From Paenibacillus tyrphae (lineage in GTDB: Bacteria; Bacillota; Bacilli; Paenibacillales; NBRC-103111), in assembly GCF_000722545.1 (NCBI RefSeq), contig NZ_JNVM01000017.1, forward strand, positions 62,001 through 126,000: DNA of 64,000 nt, written 5' to 3'. The notes beneath the pieces are model-generated. The model saw only the letters and a list, made by a program, of their open reading frames with translations. It was not told the DNA's origin and made no database searches. The position numbers and the translations under genes were made by a program. Position 1 is the first letter of the stretch. Each line of letters opens with the position of its first letter. Shown here piece after piece: positions 42,353 through 51,320 of the stretch.

Positions 42353-43429
42353 TCACCGTCCGCCGCCGTTCCCCTCCGTCAGCAGCTCGCTGGCCAGCAG
42401 CAGCGCCAGCGCCTGACCGTACGGCGTCGGCGTTATTTTTACCTCGTTGTACGCCTCCACCGTCGGCATGACGGGCGTCCCGCCGGACACGCCGTGCACC
42501 GCTCCGTACACGTCCACGTGGATGAGCACCGCCTGCGCCGCCTTGCGGACGGCTTCTTCCAGCTTCGCCCGCAGCGCCGCATCCGCCGCCATCCCGTGCT
42601 TCAGAGCGAGCAGCATCCCGTAGCCGATCCCCGCCGCAGCCGACGTTTCCAAATAAAAATCGTCCCGGTCCAGTACGGTATGCCACATCCCGTTCGGCGT
42701 CTGGAAGCGCAGCAGCCCTTCCAGCAGCTTCGTGTACCTCCGGCACACCTCTGCGGGCGCTTCGGCCAGCCCCCGCACCTCGCGCACGATTTCCGGCACG
42801 CCGAAGGCCACCCACGCGTTCGCCCGGCCCCATCGCGCCGCCGACATATGATCGCCGCGCTGTCCGTCGTAGCCGTGGAACAGCACGCCCGTCGCCTCGT
42901 CCTGCAGCAGCCGGAGGTGGATTTCCACTTGGCGGACCGCCTCTTCCGCCATCGCCCGGTCACCGGTCAGCGAAGCGAGCCGGGCGAGGAACAAACCGCC
43001 GACCACGAGCGTATCCGCCCACATTTGCTCCGGGAAGTCGATGCCTTCGGTTACCGTATGCTCGAAGCCGCCCTGCGACGTGCGCGGAGCCTCCTCCATC
43101 AGCCAGCGGCCGTGCTCTTGCGCCAGCTCCATCCATCCCGCCTCCGCATCAGGCTGCTCGCGCAGCAGCTCCGTCAGCGCCGCGAACGGCGCCGTCGAAT
43201 TGATGACGCGCAGCTCCGCCGCCTTGTGCCGGTTATCCCGCATCCAGCGCCACAAATAGTCGCGCACCTTCGGGCTTCCGGTCGCCTGCCCGTATTTTAC
43301 CGCAGCGATCAGCCCTACGCCCGGCTTCCAGTCCCAGTTATACATATTGCGCTGCCAATCGCTTTCCGGCGCCGTCATCATATAGTGATAAATTTGCTGC
43401 GCTTTGGCGAGCAGCAGTTGATTGTCCAT
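42353..43429 (-). CDS. GH105/GH88-like unsaturated uronyl hydrolase
   Basis: A 358-residue intracellular glycosidase-like protein resembling YteR and other unsaturated rhamnogalacturonyl or glucuronyl hydrolases. It has aromatic helices WQRNMYNWDWKPGVGL, an acid candidate in FPEQMWADTL (Asp near residue 139) and WGRANAWVAFG. Such enzymes remove the unsaturated sugar left by a polysaccharide lyase, which fits the putative secreted lyase next to it. GGGG precedes the ATG. The exact linkage is unknown. Confidence 0.82.
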   Translation of the reverse strand: MDNQLLLAKAQQIYHYMMTAPESDWQRNMYNWDWKPGVGLIAAVKYGQATGSPKVRDYLWRWMRDNRHKAAELRVINSTAPFAALTELLREQPDAEAGWMELAQEHGRWLMEEAPRTSQGGFEHTVTEGIDFPEQMWADTLVVGGLFLARLASLTGDRAMAEEAVRQVEIHLRLLQDEATGVLFHGYDGQRGDHMSAARWGRANAWVAFGVPEIVREVRGLAEAPAEVCRRYTKLLEGLLRFQTPNGMWHTVLDRDDFYLETSAAAGIGYGMLLALKHGMAADAALRAKLEEAVRKAAQAVLIHVDVYGAVHGVSGGTPVMPTVEAYNEVKITPTPYGQALALLLASELLTEGNGGGR

Positions 43430-43447
43430 GGTTGCCTGACCCCTCTC

Positions 43448-44314
43448 CTATCCTTTGATTGACCCGATCATCGTTCCTTTGGCAAAATATTTTTGCAGGA
43501 ACGGATAAATCAGCAGAATCGGCACCGTCGCGATCACGATCATCGCCATTTTTACCGATACCCCGATCCGCGGCGTATCGCCGCTCATGGCCGCATCGAC
43601 GGCCTCGTTCGTCATCTGCACGAGAATTTGCCGCAGCAGCACCTGCAACGTCATTTTCTCCACCGCGCTGTTGTACATGACCGCCTGGAAAAAGATGTTC
43701 CACTTCGACACCGCGTAGAACAGCGTCAGCGTCGCGATGACCGGCAGCGAAATCGGCACGATGATCCGCGCGAGCACGCCGATATCGTTGCAGCCGTCCA
43801 TCTTCGCCGATTCTTCCAGCTCCGCCGGCACCGACCGGAAGAAGCTGACCATAATCATCAGATTGAAGACGCTGAGTGCGCTTGGCACGATCAGTGCCCA
43901 GAGCGTATTGAGCATATGCAGCTCCTTAACCAGCAGGTAAGAAGGGATGATGCCCCCGCTGAACAGCATCGTGAAGAAGGCAATGAACAGCATGACCGTC
44001 GAGCCGTGCACCGATTTTTTGGAGAGCGGGTAAGCAAGCGTCGTCGTCAGCAGCATGCTGAGCGCCGTGCCGATGACGGTCACGAATATCGTATTTTTGA
44101 ACGTTTGAATGAACTGTTGATTTTTAAACACCGTCTCGTAGGCAATCGTCGACCAGCCCTTCGGCCACAGCAGCAGTTGGCCTTCGAACACCAGGTGCGG
44201 CGAAGACAGCGAAGTGACCAGTACGTTCCAAAACGGAAATATCATCAGCAGCGCCAAGAGACCGAGCAGGACTCCGTTGACCGCTTCGAACAGCCGGCCT
44301 TTTTGCGATTTCAT
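43448..44314 (-). CDS. Carbohydrate ABC permease, LplC type
   Basis: A 288-residue membrane protein with six membrane segments and the coupling loop ESAKMDGCNDIGVLARIIVP (part, near 190-209) of sugar permeases. It contains LLWPKGWSTIAYETVF, typical of LplC/YtcP. The ATG at 44314 has GGAGG ten bases before it; the frame is open 24 codons further. It pairs with the LplB-type permease encoded upstream. The ATPase is missing from the locus, as usual for this family, which shares one MsmX-like ATPase. Confidence 0.88.
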   Translation of the reverse strand: MKSQKGRLFEAVNGVLLGLLALLMIFPFWNVLVTSLSSPHLVFEGQLLLWPKGWSTIAYETVFKNQQFIQTFKNTIFVTVIGTALSMLLTTTLAYPLSKKSVHGSTVMLFIAFFTMLFSGGIIPSYLLVKELHMLNTLWALIVPSALSVFNLMIMVSFFRSVPAELEESAKMDGCNDIGVLARIIVPISLPVIATLTLFYAVSKWNIFFQAVMYNSAVEKMTLQVLLRQILVQMTNEAVDAAMSGDTPRIGVSVKMAMIVIATVPILLIYPFLQKYFAKGTMIGSIKG

Positions 44315-44336
44315 CGGACTTCCGCCTCCTTCCTTC

Positions 44337-45305
44337 CTAGAACAGATAGTTGTCGCTCGTCTTCTTTGCAAGCCAGTTCGAGCCAAGAATCATCACGAGC
44401 CCGACGACCGATTTGAACAAGCCGACCGCAGCTGCGAAGCTGAAGTTGCCTTGCAGCACGCCCGCTTTAAACACATACGTATCGAACACTTCCGCCACCT
44501 GCATGACCATCGGATTACCCATCATGTACAGCTGGTCGAACGACAAGCTCATAATGTGCCCGATTCGCAGCAGCAGCAGCACGACCACGGTATTCATCAG
44601 CGCCGGGATCGTGATCGAGCGGATCTGCTGCCAGCGCGTAGCCCCGTCGACACGGGCCGCCTCGTACAGCTCCGGGTTAATGCCCGCCAGCGCCGCAAGG
44701 AAGATGATCGTGCCCCAGCCCGCTTCCTTCCAAATGCTCTGCACCGTAATGATGCCCCAGAAGAGCCGTTGATCGAGCAGCAGCTGCACCTTTTCGAAGC
44801 CGAGCCCTTTGACGATTTGCGTAATCAAGCCCTCCGAGTTCATCAGCGTGACGGTCAGCGAGCAAATGACGACCCAGGAGACGAAATGAGGCAAGTAGAT
44901 GATCGTCTGAATCGTTTTCTTATAAAATGCGATCCGCACCTCGTTAAGCAGCAGCGCCAGCACAATGGGCGTCGGAAAAAACAGCGCCAAATTCAGAAAG
45001 CTGATGACCAGCGTGTTGCGCAGCACCATCCAAAAGTCCGGGTGCTTGAACAGCCGCTCGAAATGCGCGAACCCGACCCAATCGCTGTGCAATACGCCCG
45101 CAAACGGGTTATAGTCTTGAAACGCCAGCACGATGCCGTACATCGGCACGTAATCGAACAGCAGAATAAACGCCATGCCCGGGAGTGCCAGCAAATACAT
45201 GTAGCGGTCCGCCCACAGCTTCTTGGCGAGGCGCGAGCGTCCCGACTTCGCCGCCGCCCCCGTTCCCGGAGCGTTCCATGCCGCGCTTTTCGGCTGGATG
45301 GCCAT
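44337..45305 (-). CDS. Carbohydrate ABC permease, LplB type
   Basis: A 322-residue membrane protein of the LplB/YteP family. It has the marker DYVPMYGIVLAFQDYNPFAG (near 51-70), about six membrane segments, and the coupling loop LYEAARVDGATRWQQI (near 220). AAAGGGGG precedes the ATG. It lies between the binding protein and LplC-type genes and imports an oligosaccharide, probably derived from the extracellular polysaccharide cut by the locus. Confidence 0.9.
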   Translation of the reverse strand: MAIQPKSAAWNAPGTGAAAKSGRSRLAKKLWADRYMYLLALPGMAFILLFDYVPMYGIVLAFQDYNPFAGVLHSDWVGFAHFERLFKHPDFWMVLRNTLVISFLNLALFFPTPIVLALLLNEVRIAFYKKTIQTIIYLPHFVSWVVICSLTVTLMNSEGLITQIVKGLGFEKVQLLLDQRLFWGIITVQSIWKEAGWGTIIFLAALAGINPELYEAARVDGATRWQQIRSITIPALMNTVVVLLLLRIGHIMSLSFDQLYMMGNPMVMQVAEVFDTYVFKAGVLQGNFSFAAAVGLFKSVVGLVMILGSNWLAKKTSDNYLF

Positions 45306-45459
45306 GGGATGTCCCCCTTTCCTATCATTCGTATTGTCTCATCCGAACGAGCGGAGGCTTCCTCCGTCACACACAGTACGGCGCAGCTTGGCTGCCCGTT
45401 TTTGCGCATGACGGATACGCCGGCTTAGCATGCCGACGTTTCCGTCCGTATTTCGCGGA

Positions 45460-47016
45460 TTACTTCGCACCGCCGGAGCCGGCGGCCTGGGCGATTTCAT
45501 CCATCCATTTGTTACCTTCGAAACGGTCGTACCACTGCTTCACGATACCGTCCCAATCGTTCACGCTCAGGCTGCCCATAATGACTTTCACGATGCTGCC
45601 GTTGATGAACGCATCGGCCTCGGCGTTGTATTTCGAACGTGTCGGCGAGAACGCAAAGTCGAGCGGCGCGGGCAGCTTCAAAAATTTCTCCAGCATGAGG
45701 TTGCCGTCACTCACAAGCTTCTGCGCTTCGGCGCTGTTCTTCTTGCCCACGAACACCTCCTCGGTCTTGCCGACCGGCAGCGTCCACAGGAATGCGCCCG
45801 GCATGTCGCGCTTGGTCGCTTCCGCATTTACTTCGTTTTTGCCGTCCTTTTTCGTGTAGTGAACGCCTTCCACACCGTACAGGTTGAACTGCTCGCCTTC
45901 CGGGCTGGCGCCGAAGTCAAGCCACTCCATCAGCTTCTGCATTTTGGCCGGGTCCTTCGCCGCTTTCTTCGTTATGAACAACCCGCCGTAGTTGACGCGT
46001 CCGGTCGCCCCTTGGCCGTACGGCCCTTTAACCGGCTCGAACGGAACAAGCTTGCCATTCGGATTCGATTTCTTATAGTTGTCCTCGAAATCGTTAATTC
46101 GCGATGCATACTGGAAGAAAATGCCGGATTGCCCTTTGTTGACGACCTTCGATTCGGCGGTCCGTCCGTCCGTCACGGCAAAGTCGGGGTCGATCAGGCC
46201 GTCTTTGAACGCCTTCTGCATCCACTCGAGCCATTCCTTGAATTGCGGCGTCGCAAAATTCGGCACGTATTTATCGCCCTGCTTCACCCACTTGTCCTGA
46301 ATGCCGAACGGCTGCTGCAGCCCGCTGACGCCGATGAACGCATTGTTCGCATAGCCGATCTGGATGCCGATCGTGTCTTTTTTGCCGTTCTTGTCCGGGT
46401 CGCCCGTCGCGAACGCTTTGGCTACGTTGTACAGCTCCTCGGTCGTTTTTGGCGGCTGCAGCCCAAGGCTGTCGAGCCAGTCCTTGCGGATCATCGGCAT
46501 GTCCCCGGAGGCGACCGGATTGCGCACGTTCGTGATCGCATAAATTTTGTTCTGGTACTTCGTGATATAGAGATCCTTCTGCTTTTTCAGGTTCGGATAC
46601 TTGTCGATATAGTCGTCGAGCGGGACGATTTCGCCCGCCTTGATCATGCCGACGATAAAGTCATCCATCGTCCGCCAGGCGAAGGCGTCCGGGACGTCGC
46701 CCGAGGCGATCTGCACGCGGATCTTCTCTTTATAAATCTCCCACGAGTTGATGTTCAGTTCGAATTGAACGCCCAGCTTCGTTTGCAAATATTTAAGCGC
46801 TTCGTTGCTGTCCGGCGACGTGCTCGGGATCGTATTCCCGTTGTCGTAGGCCAGCTTCAATTTGACCGGTCCGGACGGCGCCGCCGCTTGCGATTCTTTC
46901 CCGTCCGATGTGGCGGCACCCCCGCCTCCGCAGCCTGCGGCTACCGTCAATAAAGCCGCAGCCAGCATTGCGGCGCCGATTCGTTTTTCCGTACGCTTCC
47001 ATCTAAGCTTAACCAA
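45460..47016 (-). CDS. Oligosaccharide-binding lipoprotein (LipO type)
   Basis: A 518-residue solute-binding lipoprotein of family 1. A basic start and hydrophobic stretch lead to the lipobox VAAGC (Cys near residue 28), then a Gly-rich linker. The mature domain opens LKLAYDNGNTIPSTSP and has MIRKDWLDSLGLQPPKTTEEL (in part), common to LipO proteins. Start is TTG at 47016 with AAGGGG eight bases before it. It is the first gene of the catabolic operon, behind the promoter at 47096-47124. Confidence 0.88.
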   Translation of the reverse strand: MVKLRWKRTEKRIGAAMLAAALLTVAAGCGGGGAATSDGKESQAAAPSGPVKLKLAYDNGNTIPSTSPDSNEALKYLQTKLGVQFELNINSWEIYKEKIRVQIASGDVPDAFAWRTMDDFIVGMIKAGEIVPLDDYIDKYPNLKKQKDLYITKYQNKIYAITNVRNPVASGDMPMIRKDWLDSLGLQPPKTTEELYNVAKAFATGDPDKNGKKDTIGIQIGYANNAFIGVSGLQQPFGIQDKWVKQGDKYVPNFATPQFKEWLEWMQKAFKDGLIDPDFAVTDGRTAESKVVNKGQSGIFFQYASRINDFEDNYKKSNPNGKLVPFEPVKGPYGQGATGRVNYGGLFITKKAAKDPAKMQKLMEWLDFGASPEGEQFNLYGVEGVHYTKKDGKNEVNAEATKRDMPGAFLWTLPVGKTEEVFVGKKNSAEAQKLVSDGNLMLEKFLKLPAPLDFAFSPTRSKYNAEADAFINGSIVKVIMGSLSVNDWDGIVKQWYDRFEGNKWMDEIAQAAGSGGAK

Positions 47017-47349
47017 TGTATCCAACCCCTTTTCCCTGCTTCCAAATGTCGGTCTATCGATTCCGTTGTGAGTTCGGCCGGCCTGCCATGCCTTTACTGT
47101 ACTCCCGCCCGCCATCCGCGGCAATTGTCAAAAACGTACATCCGCGATTTCCGGCCAAATGACCACGCCCGATCCTAGCCCCGGATGCCGGATTTCCCGC
47201 TGAACGGCAAGTGTTAAAATGCGCAAATGTCCTTTTTGTCCGAAATGACACTTCCTGTGCTATAATTTTTCGTTGTACTGTTAAGATGCGAGCACGCGCT
47301 GCCTAAGCGCCGACAGTGGCAGCTCAGACAGAAACGGAGGGGAACCGGC
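47017..47349. promoter_or_regulatory. Divergent promoter region of the carbohydrate locus
   Basis: On the minus strand TTGCCG (47119-47124) and TACAGT (47096-47101) are 17 bases apart and would drive the catabolic operon. On the plus strand a consensus TATAAT at 47261-47266 with a weak TTGTCC-like -35 probably drives the regulator. No clear palindrome for the regulator was found. Confidence 0.55.
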
Positions 47350-49620
47350 ATGCGGCTGCAGCGTTCGAAAAAAGCACAAACCGTCATCGTCATGCTGCTG
47401 CTCAGCGCTCTCTGCATTATGGCGATGGGCTTTACGGTGTATTTCCTCGCCACCCGAAGTCTGTCGGAGGAAGTGGAGAAGGCGTACCGCAGCTCGCTGC
47501 AGCGGACGCAGGACCGGGTGTCCAGCTATTTTAAACAAATCGATCAAGCCATTCTGCAATTCGAGAAGCTGCCTGCCGTCGAAAGCCTCGCTTCCCCATG
47601 GACGGAAGAGGACGGGATCGGGCTGATCAGCGTGCAGGAAACGATGCTTCGCATGCAGACGTCGCTGGAGGACGTGGACAACATCGCGCTGTACCGGGTA
47701 TCGAGCGGCCGGCTGTTCAGCACAAACCGGCAGGTGACGGCGTTTCAGGACGACTACATGAACGTGATCGGGGCCTTTGAGCAGACGGGCAAAAAGGCCG
47801 CCCTGCTCAATCTGACGGTCCATGATACGCCGACGACGGTGTATGTGCGCAGACTGCCCGTTTTCCAGACGACGCAGGATTTATATATGATCATTCATTT
47901 GAATCAGCAATTTTTTGATCACATTCTCGGGCTGCCCGACGGGGAGCAGGGAACGTACTTTATATTGGACGAGCGCCGGGACATTTTGCAGGCCCGGGGC
48001 GCTCTGGGCAGGTCAACGCTGGAAAGCGAAATTGTCCCGTTGATCAAGGAAGGCAAGCCGAAGGCGGCGGACGACCTGTTCGTCGCGTATTTGCCCCCGT
48101 CGTACCAAGACTGGATATTCGGGTTCGCGATTCCGAATCACGTGCTGTTTGCCAAAATCGGCAGCCTTCGCAACGTCATCTTTGCCATCGCGGGTCTGTT
48201 GCTGGCGCTTGCCGTGCTTGTGACCCTGCTGGCAACGGGGCGGCTGTGGCGGGGCTGGAGCGAGCTCGTCTCGCTGGTGGAGGACAGCGGCCCAGCCCGC
48301 GCGGGCGCATCCGCCGGCGAACCGGTCCGAACCCCCGACTCGGACCCGGACGAATTCCGGCACGTCTACGATACGGTGCGGCGGATCAAAGCGACCCGCG
48401 ACGAGCTGCAGGAGAGGATCAAGGAGCTGACGCCGGAAATCAAAGCGACCATCTTCCGCAGCCTGCTGCTCAAGGGCATCCGGTCGCAGCAGGATCGCGA
48501 CAAATGCGAGCGCTATCAGCTTCCGCTGACGGAGGAAGGCGAATTCGGCTGCCTTGCCGTCCAGATCGACCAATACCGCAGCTTGGAAACGCTCTATTCT
48601 GAGATCGATCTGTACTACTTCAAATACGGCATATCCAGCGTCATTCAAGAGGTCATCGATACGAAAGGCAGCGGCATGGTCGCCGCTTGGGGCGAGGACC
48701 GCTTCATGGCGGTGCTCACGCTCCCTGCGGCAGCGCCGGAAGAAGCTAAAGCTGCGGTGCGGGAAGCGGCGCAAACGATCCGCGATTTTATCCGGCACTA
48801 TTTTCCGTTCACCGTCTCCATTGGCGTGAGCCGCCTGCGTAAGGACTACGCTTATTTGAACGTATCTTCGCAGGAAGCGGAAGAAGCGCTGAAGCATAAG
48901 CTGGTCGCAGGAAAAAACGAAGTGATTCCGATCGAGGAATTCGGCGGCGAAACGGAGTCTCCTGAGGTGCCCTTCTCGTTCCGTGAGCTGGAAAACGATA
49001 TTCTGTACGCCGTCCGCTCGCTCGACCGCGGGCTGGCTTACGACTATATCGACCGGCTGCGCGAATTGGAAGGGGTCCGTACGATCCACTATCAGTGGCT
49101 GCAATCGCGGATGATCGATCTCACGCTGTTCCTGTACCGCTCGGTCGGCCAGTCGCTGTCCCGCCCTCTGGCGGAACCTGTGGCTGCGGAATGGCTGGAG
49201 CTGTCCACGCTGGAGGAGTGGAGCGATTGGCTGAAGACGCGGGCGTGCGATCTGCTGATCGGCGAGCTGGAGAAGGAACACCACGGACATATGCGACGTG
49301 CCGCCGAACAGTTAACCGGCTTCATCGATACGCACAACGAAGAAGATGTCCGGCTGGAAAGCTGCTGCAAGGCGCTCGGCCTGCCAGTCACGCTGGGCAA
49401 GCAGGCGCTGAAGGAAGTGCACGATGCCACGTTCTCCGACTATCTGCTCGCCAGCCGCATCGCCAAAGCGAAGCATTGGCTGCGGCATACGGAGACGAGC
49501 ATTGACGAGATGGCCTCGCGCCTGCAGTACAGCAACGCGCAGAACTTCTCGCGCACGTTCAAGAAGATCGTCGGCATGCCTCCGGGGCAGTACCGGAAAG
49601 AGTCGCGGGGAGAGGGATGA
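47350..49620 (+). CDS. Membrane-anchored AraC-family regulator
   Basis: A 756-residue one-component regulator. A membrane segment at about 11-31, an extracytoplasmic sensor of about 230 residues, and a second membrane segment at about 277-297 are followed by a cytoplasmic linker. A degenerate-cyclase-like region (VSIGVSRLRKDYAYL) and two AraC helix-turn-helices at the C-terminus (about 655-750, with SIDEMASRLQYSNAQNFSRTF in part and GMPPGQYR) complete it. Such proteins sense a polysaccharide product outside and activate the adjacent uptake genes. It is divergent from the binding protein gene, as usual. Confidence 0.9.
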   Translation: MRLQRSKKAQTVIVMLLLSALCIMAMGFTVYFLATRSLSEEVEKAYRSSLQRTQDRVSSYFKQIDQAILQFEKLPAVESLASPWTEEDGIGLISVQETMLRMQTSLEDVDNIALYRVSSGRLFSTNRQVTAFQDDYMNVIGAFEQTGKKAALLNLTVHDTPTTVYVRRLPVFQTTQDLYMIIHLNQQFFDHILGLPDGEQGTYFILDERRDILQARGALGRSTLESEIVPLIKEGKPKAADDLFVAYLPPSYQDWIFGFAIPNHVLFAKIGSLRNVIFAIAGLLLALAVLVTLLATGRLWRGWSELVSLVEDSGPARAGASAGEPVRTPDSDPDEFRHVYDTVRRIKATRDELQERIKELTPEIKATIFRSLLLKGIRSQQDRDKCERYQLPLTEEGEFGCLAVQIDQYRSLETLYSEIDLYYFKYGISSVIQEVIDTKGSGMVAAWGEDRFMAVLTLPAAAPEEAKAAVREAAQTIRDFIRHYFPFTVSIGVSRLRKDYAYLNVSSQEAEEALKHKLVAGKNEVIPIEEFGGETESPEVPFSFRELENDILYAVRSLDRGLAYDYIDRLRELEGVRTIHYQWLQSRMIDLTLFLYRSVGQSLSRPLAEPVAAEWLELSTLEEWSDWLKTRACDLLIGELEKEHHGHMRRAAEQLTGFIDTHNEEDVRLESCCKALGLPVTLGKQALKEVHDATFSDYLLASRIAKAKHWLRHTETSIDEMASRLQYSNAQNFSRTFKKIVGMPPGQYRKESRGEG

Positions 49621-49702
49621 GACGACACGTATGCGGGAGGAGCGGTTTGCAGGAAGGTATGGCTTACAGGGTACAGGCCCTGGCTTGGAGAAATAAAGGA
49701 AC

Positions 49703-49869
49703 GCAGATGCGTTATCCATAAAGCGAATGCACCCGGTTAAATAATAGAGGAACACACGTTCTTTACTTGTGTCGAATTTTATCCCGTTCGCCTGTCTTTC
49801 GGCCAATAAATCATCGTAGTTCCTCTATTCTCCGAATTGCAGTATACTAAGGCCAATTAACGCATCTGC
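49703..49869. repeat. Nested inverted-repeat element
   Basis: GCAGATGCGTTA (49703-49714) is the exact complement of TAACGCATCTGC (49858-49869). Inside, AATAGAGGAAC (49743-49753) is the exact complement of GTTCCTCTATT (49819-49829), and ACACA...TGTGT forms a hairpin between. No ORF is present. The rest of the 49621-49917 gap shows no gene. It looks like a miniature mobile or structured repeat upstream of the hydrolase gene. Confidence 0.6.
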
Positions 49870-49917
49870 CGTGCGCTATTATTAACGGCGACTGACTAAG
49901 AAAGAAGGCCAGGGCAA

Positions 49918-50751
49918 ATGACTACCGAAAAAACAAATCCGCCTTTATACTACGAAACCCGTGGCGAAGGATACCCGCTGATCGTGCTGCATGCGCTGGC
50001 AACCGACCACCGGTCGATGATGGCATGGATGGAGCCGCTGTTTGAACAGCGGCCGGGCTGGAAGCGGATCTACGTCGATATTCCGGCTCACGGACGGAGT
50101 CCGGTTGAGCCTTGGATGAAAACCTCCGACGACCTGTTGTCGGTTCTGCTGGACGGCCTCCGGACGATCCTGCCGGAAAACGAGCGGTTCGCGATCATGG
50201 GGATGTCGTTCGGCGGCTACATGGCGCAGGGGATTTGGCACGCCGAGCACCGCCGGGCGGACGGGCTGTGTCTTCTCGCCCCGGCGCTTCACCGGAAAAT
50301 CCGCACCCTCCCCGAACGAAGCGTACCGGTCCGGGACGAGGCGCTGCTGGCAGAGCTTGAGCCGGAGGTTCGGGCAGCCTTCGAAACATTAGCCACCGTG
50401 CAATCGCGGGCGAACTGGGAGCTTTTCCGGGAGGAATGGCAGCCGGGGCGTCTGCTCGCCGACCGCGCGTTTCTGTCTTCGGACTGGCGTACGCAAGGGT
50501 ACCATTTTCAATGTGACCCGATCCCGGAGGACAGCCGTTTTCCGCAGCCGGCGTTGTTTCTCCTTGGGCGGCAGGATGCAATCTGCGGGTACAAGGATCA
50601 TTTTGCCGTGCTCGAATCGTTTCCTCGGGCGACCTTTGCCGTATTGGACGGGGCAGGTCATCTGCTGCAGATCGAGCAGCGGAAGCTGGTACAGCATCAT
50701 GTCGGCCTCTGGTTGGATGCTGTCGAGCGGGAGAAGCTGGCGTTTAGCTAA
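49918..50751 (+). CDS. Alpha/beta hydrolase
   Basis: A 277-residue hydrolase with LHALATDHRSM near the oxyanion position, the nucleophile in GMSFGGY (Ser near residue 99), the acid in LLGRQDAICGY and the base in DGAGHLLQ. Substrate unknown. GAAGGCCAGGG precedes the ATG. It is a single gene with a hairpin afterwards and the nested-repeat element before it. Confidence 0.82.
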   Translation: MTTEKTNPPLYYETRGEGYPLIVLHALATDHRSMMAWMEPLFEQRPGWKRIYVDIPAHGRSPVEPWMKTSDDLLSVLLDGLRTILPENERFAIMGMSFGGYMAQGIWHAEHRRADGLCLLAPALHRKIRTLPERSVPVRDEALLAELEPEVRAAFETLATVQSRANWELFREEWQPGRLLADRAFLSSDWRTQGYHFQCDPIPEDSRFPQPALFLLGRQDAICGYKDHFAVLESFPRATFAVLDGAGHLLQIEQRKLVQHHVGLWLDAVEREKLAFS

Positions 50752-50767
50752 CGAAGATGAGAAAAAC

Positions 50768-50806
50768 AGAAGCCCAGCTGGTCCTAAAAAAGATAGGCGG
50801 GCTTCT
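50768..50806 (+). terminator. Terminator-like hairpin after the hydrolase gene
   Basis: AGAAGCCC (50768-50775) pairs with GGGCTTCT (50799-50806). The loop is large and the T tail weak. Confidence 0.5.
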
Positions 50807-50887
50807 TGATACGTTCCGGATTTTAATGTAACTCTTTTTTAACGTATGCCGTTTCTATGAAATACGATATATTCGCTGTCTTGTGCG

Positions 50888-51170
50888 TTACGTATGAGTA
50901 ACTCCAATGAAATTGCCGTCCGGGTCCTCAAAATAAATGGCTGCGTGCGCATGCGGCCGGTTGAGCAGCACGATGGGACCCGCCGGCGCAAACCCGAAAG
51001 CTTCCTTCACCTCGATCCCCCTATCCGTAAGCCATTGCTTATCCTCGAACTCCACTTGAAAGGCGATATGCCCCAACGACGGATAATACGGGACGTTCAC
51101 CTGTTCCGTCTCCCACAGACCGAGCCAGATCTTTTTCCGGCAAATGAGCCTCGTACAGCCCTTGGATCAC
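50888..51170 (-). pseudogene. Broken VOC (glyoxalase-fold) protein gene
   Basis: The C-terminal 70 residues (VPYYPSLGHIAFQVEF, AFGFAPAGPIVLLN, IYFEDPDGN) are a normal second half of a VOC-fold protein. The start, reading IQGLYEAHLPEK from a GTG at 51170 with AAAGGTG upstream, is a normal first strand. They are in different frames and the stretch that should join them is missing. The join passes straight from LPEK to a KIWLGLWETEQV-like segment. An internal deletion with frameshift therefore destroyed the first module. Confidence 0.7.
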
Positions 51171-51320
51171 AGGAATGGTCACCTTTCTAATTTAGAATCC
51201 GAGATCCCATACTTTTTCAATTTGTTTTAGTAACCAAAAATTTCACCTAGAAAACACCTAATAATTCTATCGAATTTTGTCGATAAAAAGGAGATGAACA
51301 CAACAAAGGAGCGAAACATA

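Noticed and set aside
45430..46953. 507-codon plus-strand ORF
   Set aside because: Antisense to the LipO-type binding protein gene; composition typical of shadow frames.
48013..49290. 425-codon minus-strand ORF
   Set aside because: Antisense to the AraC-type membrane regulator, with no start signal and no domain.
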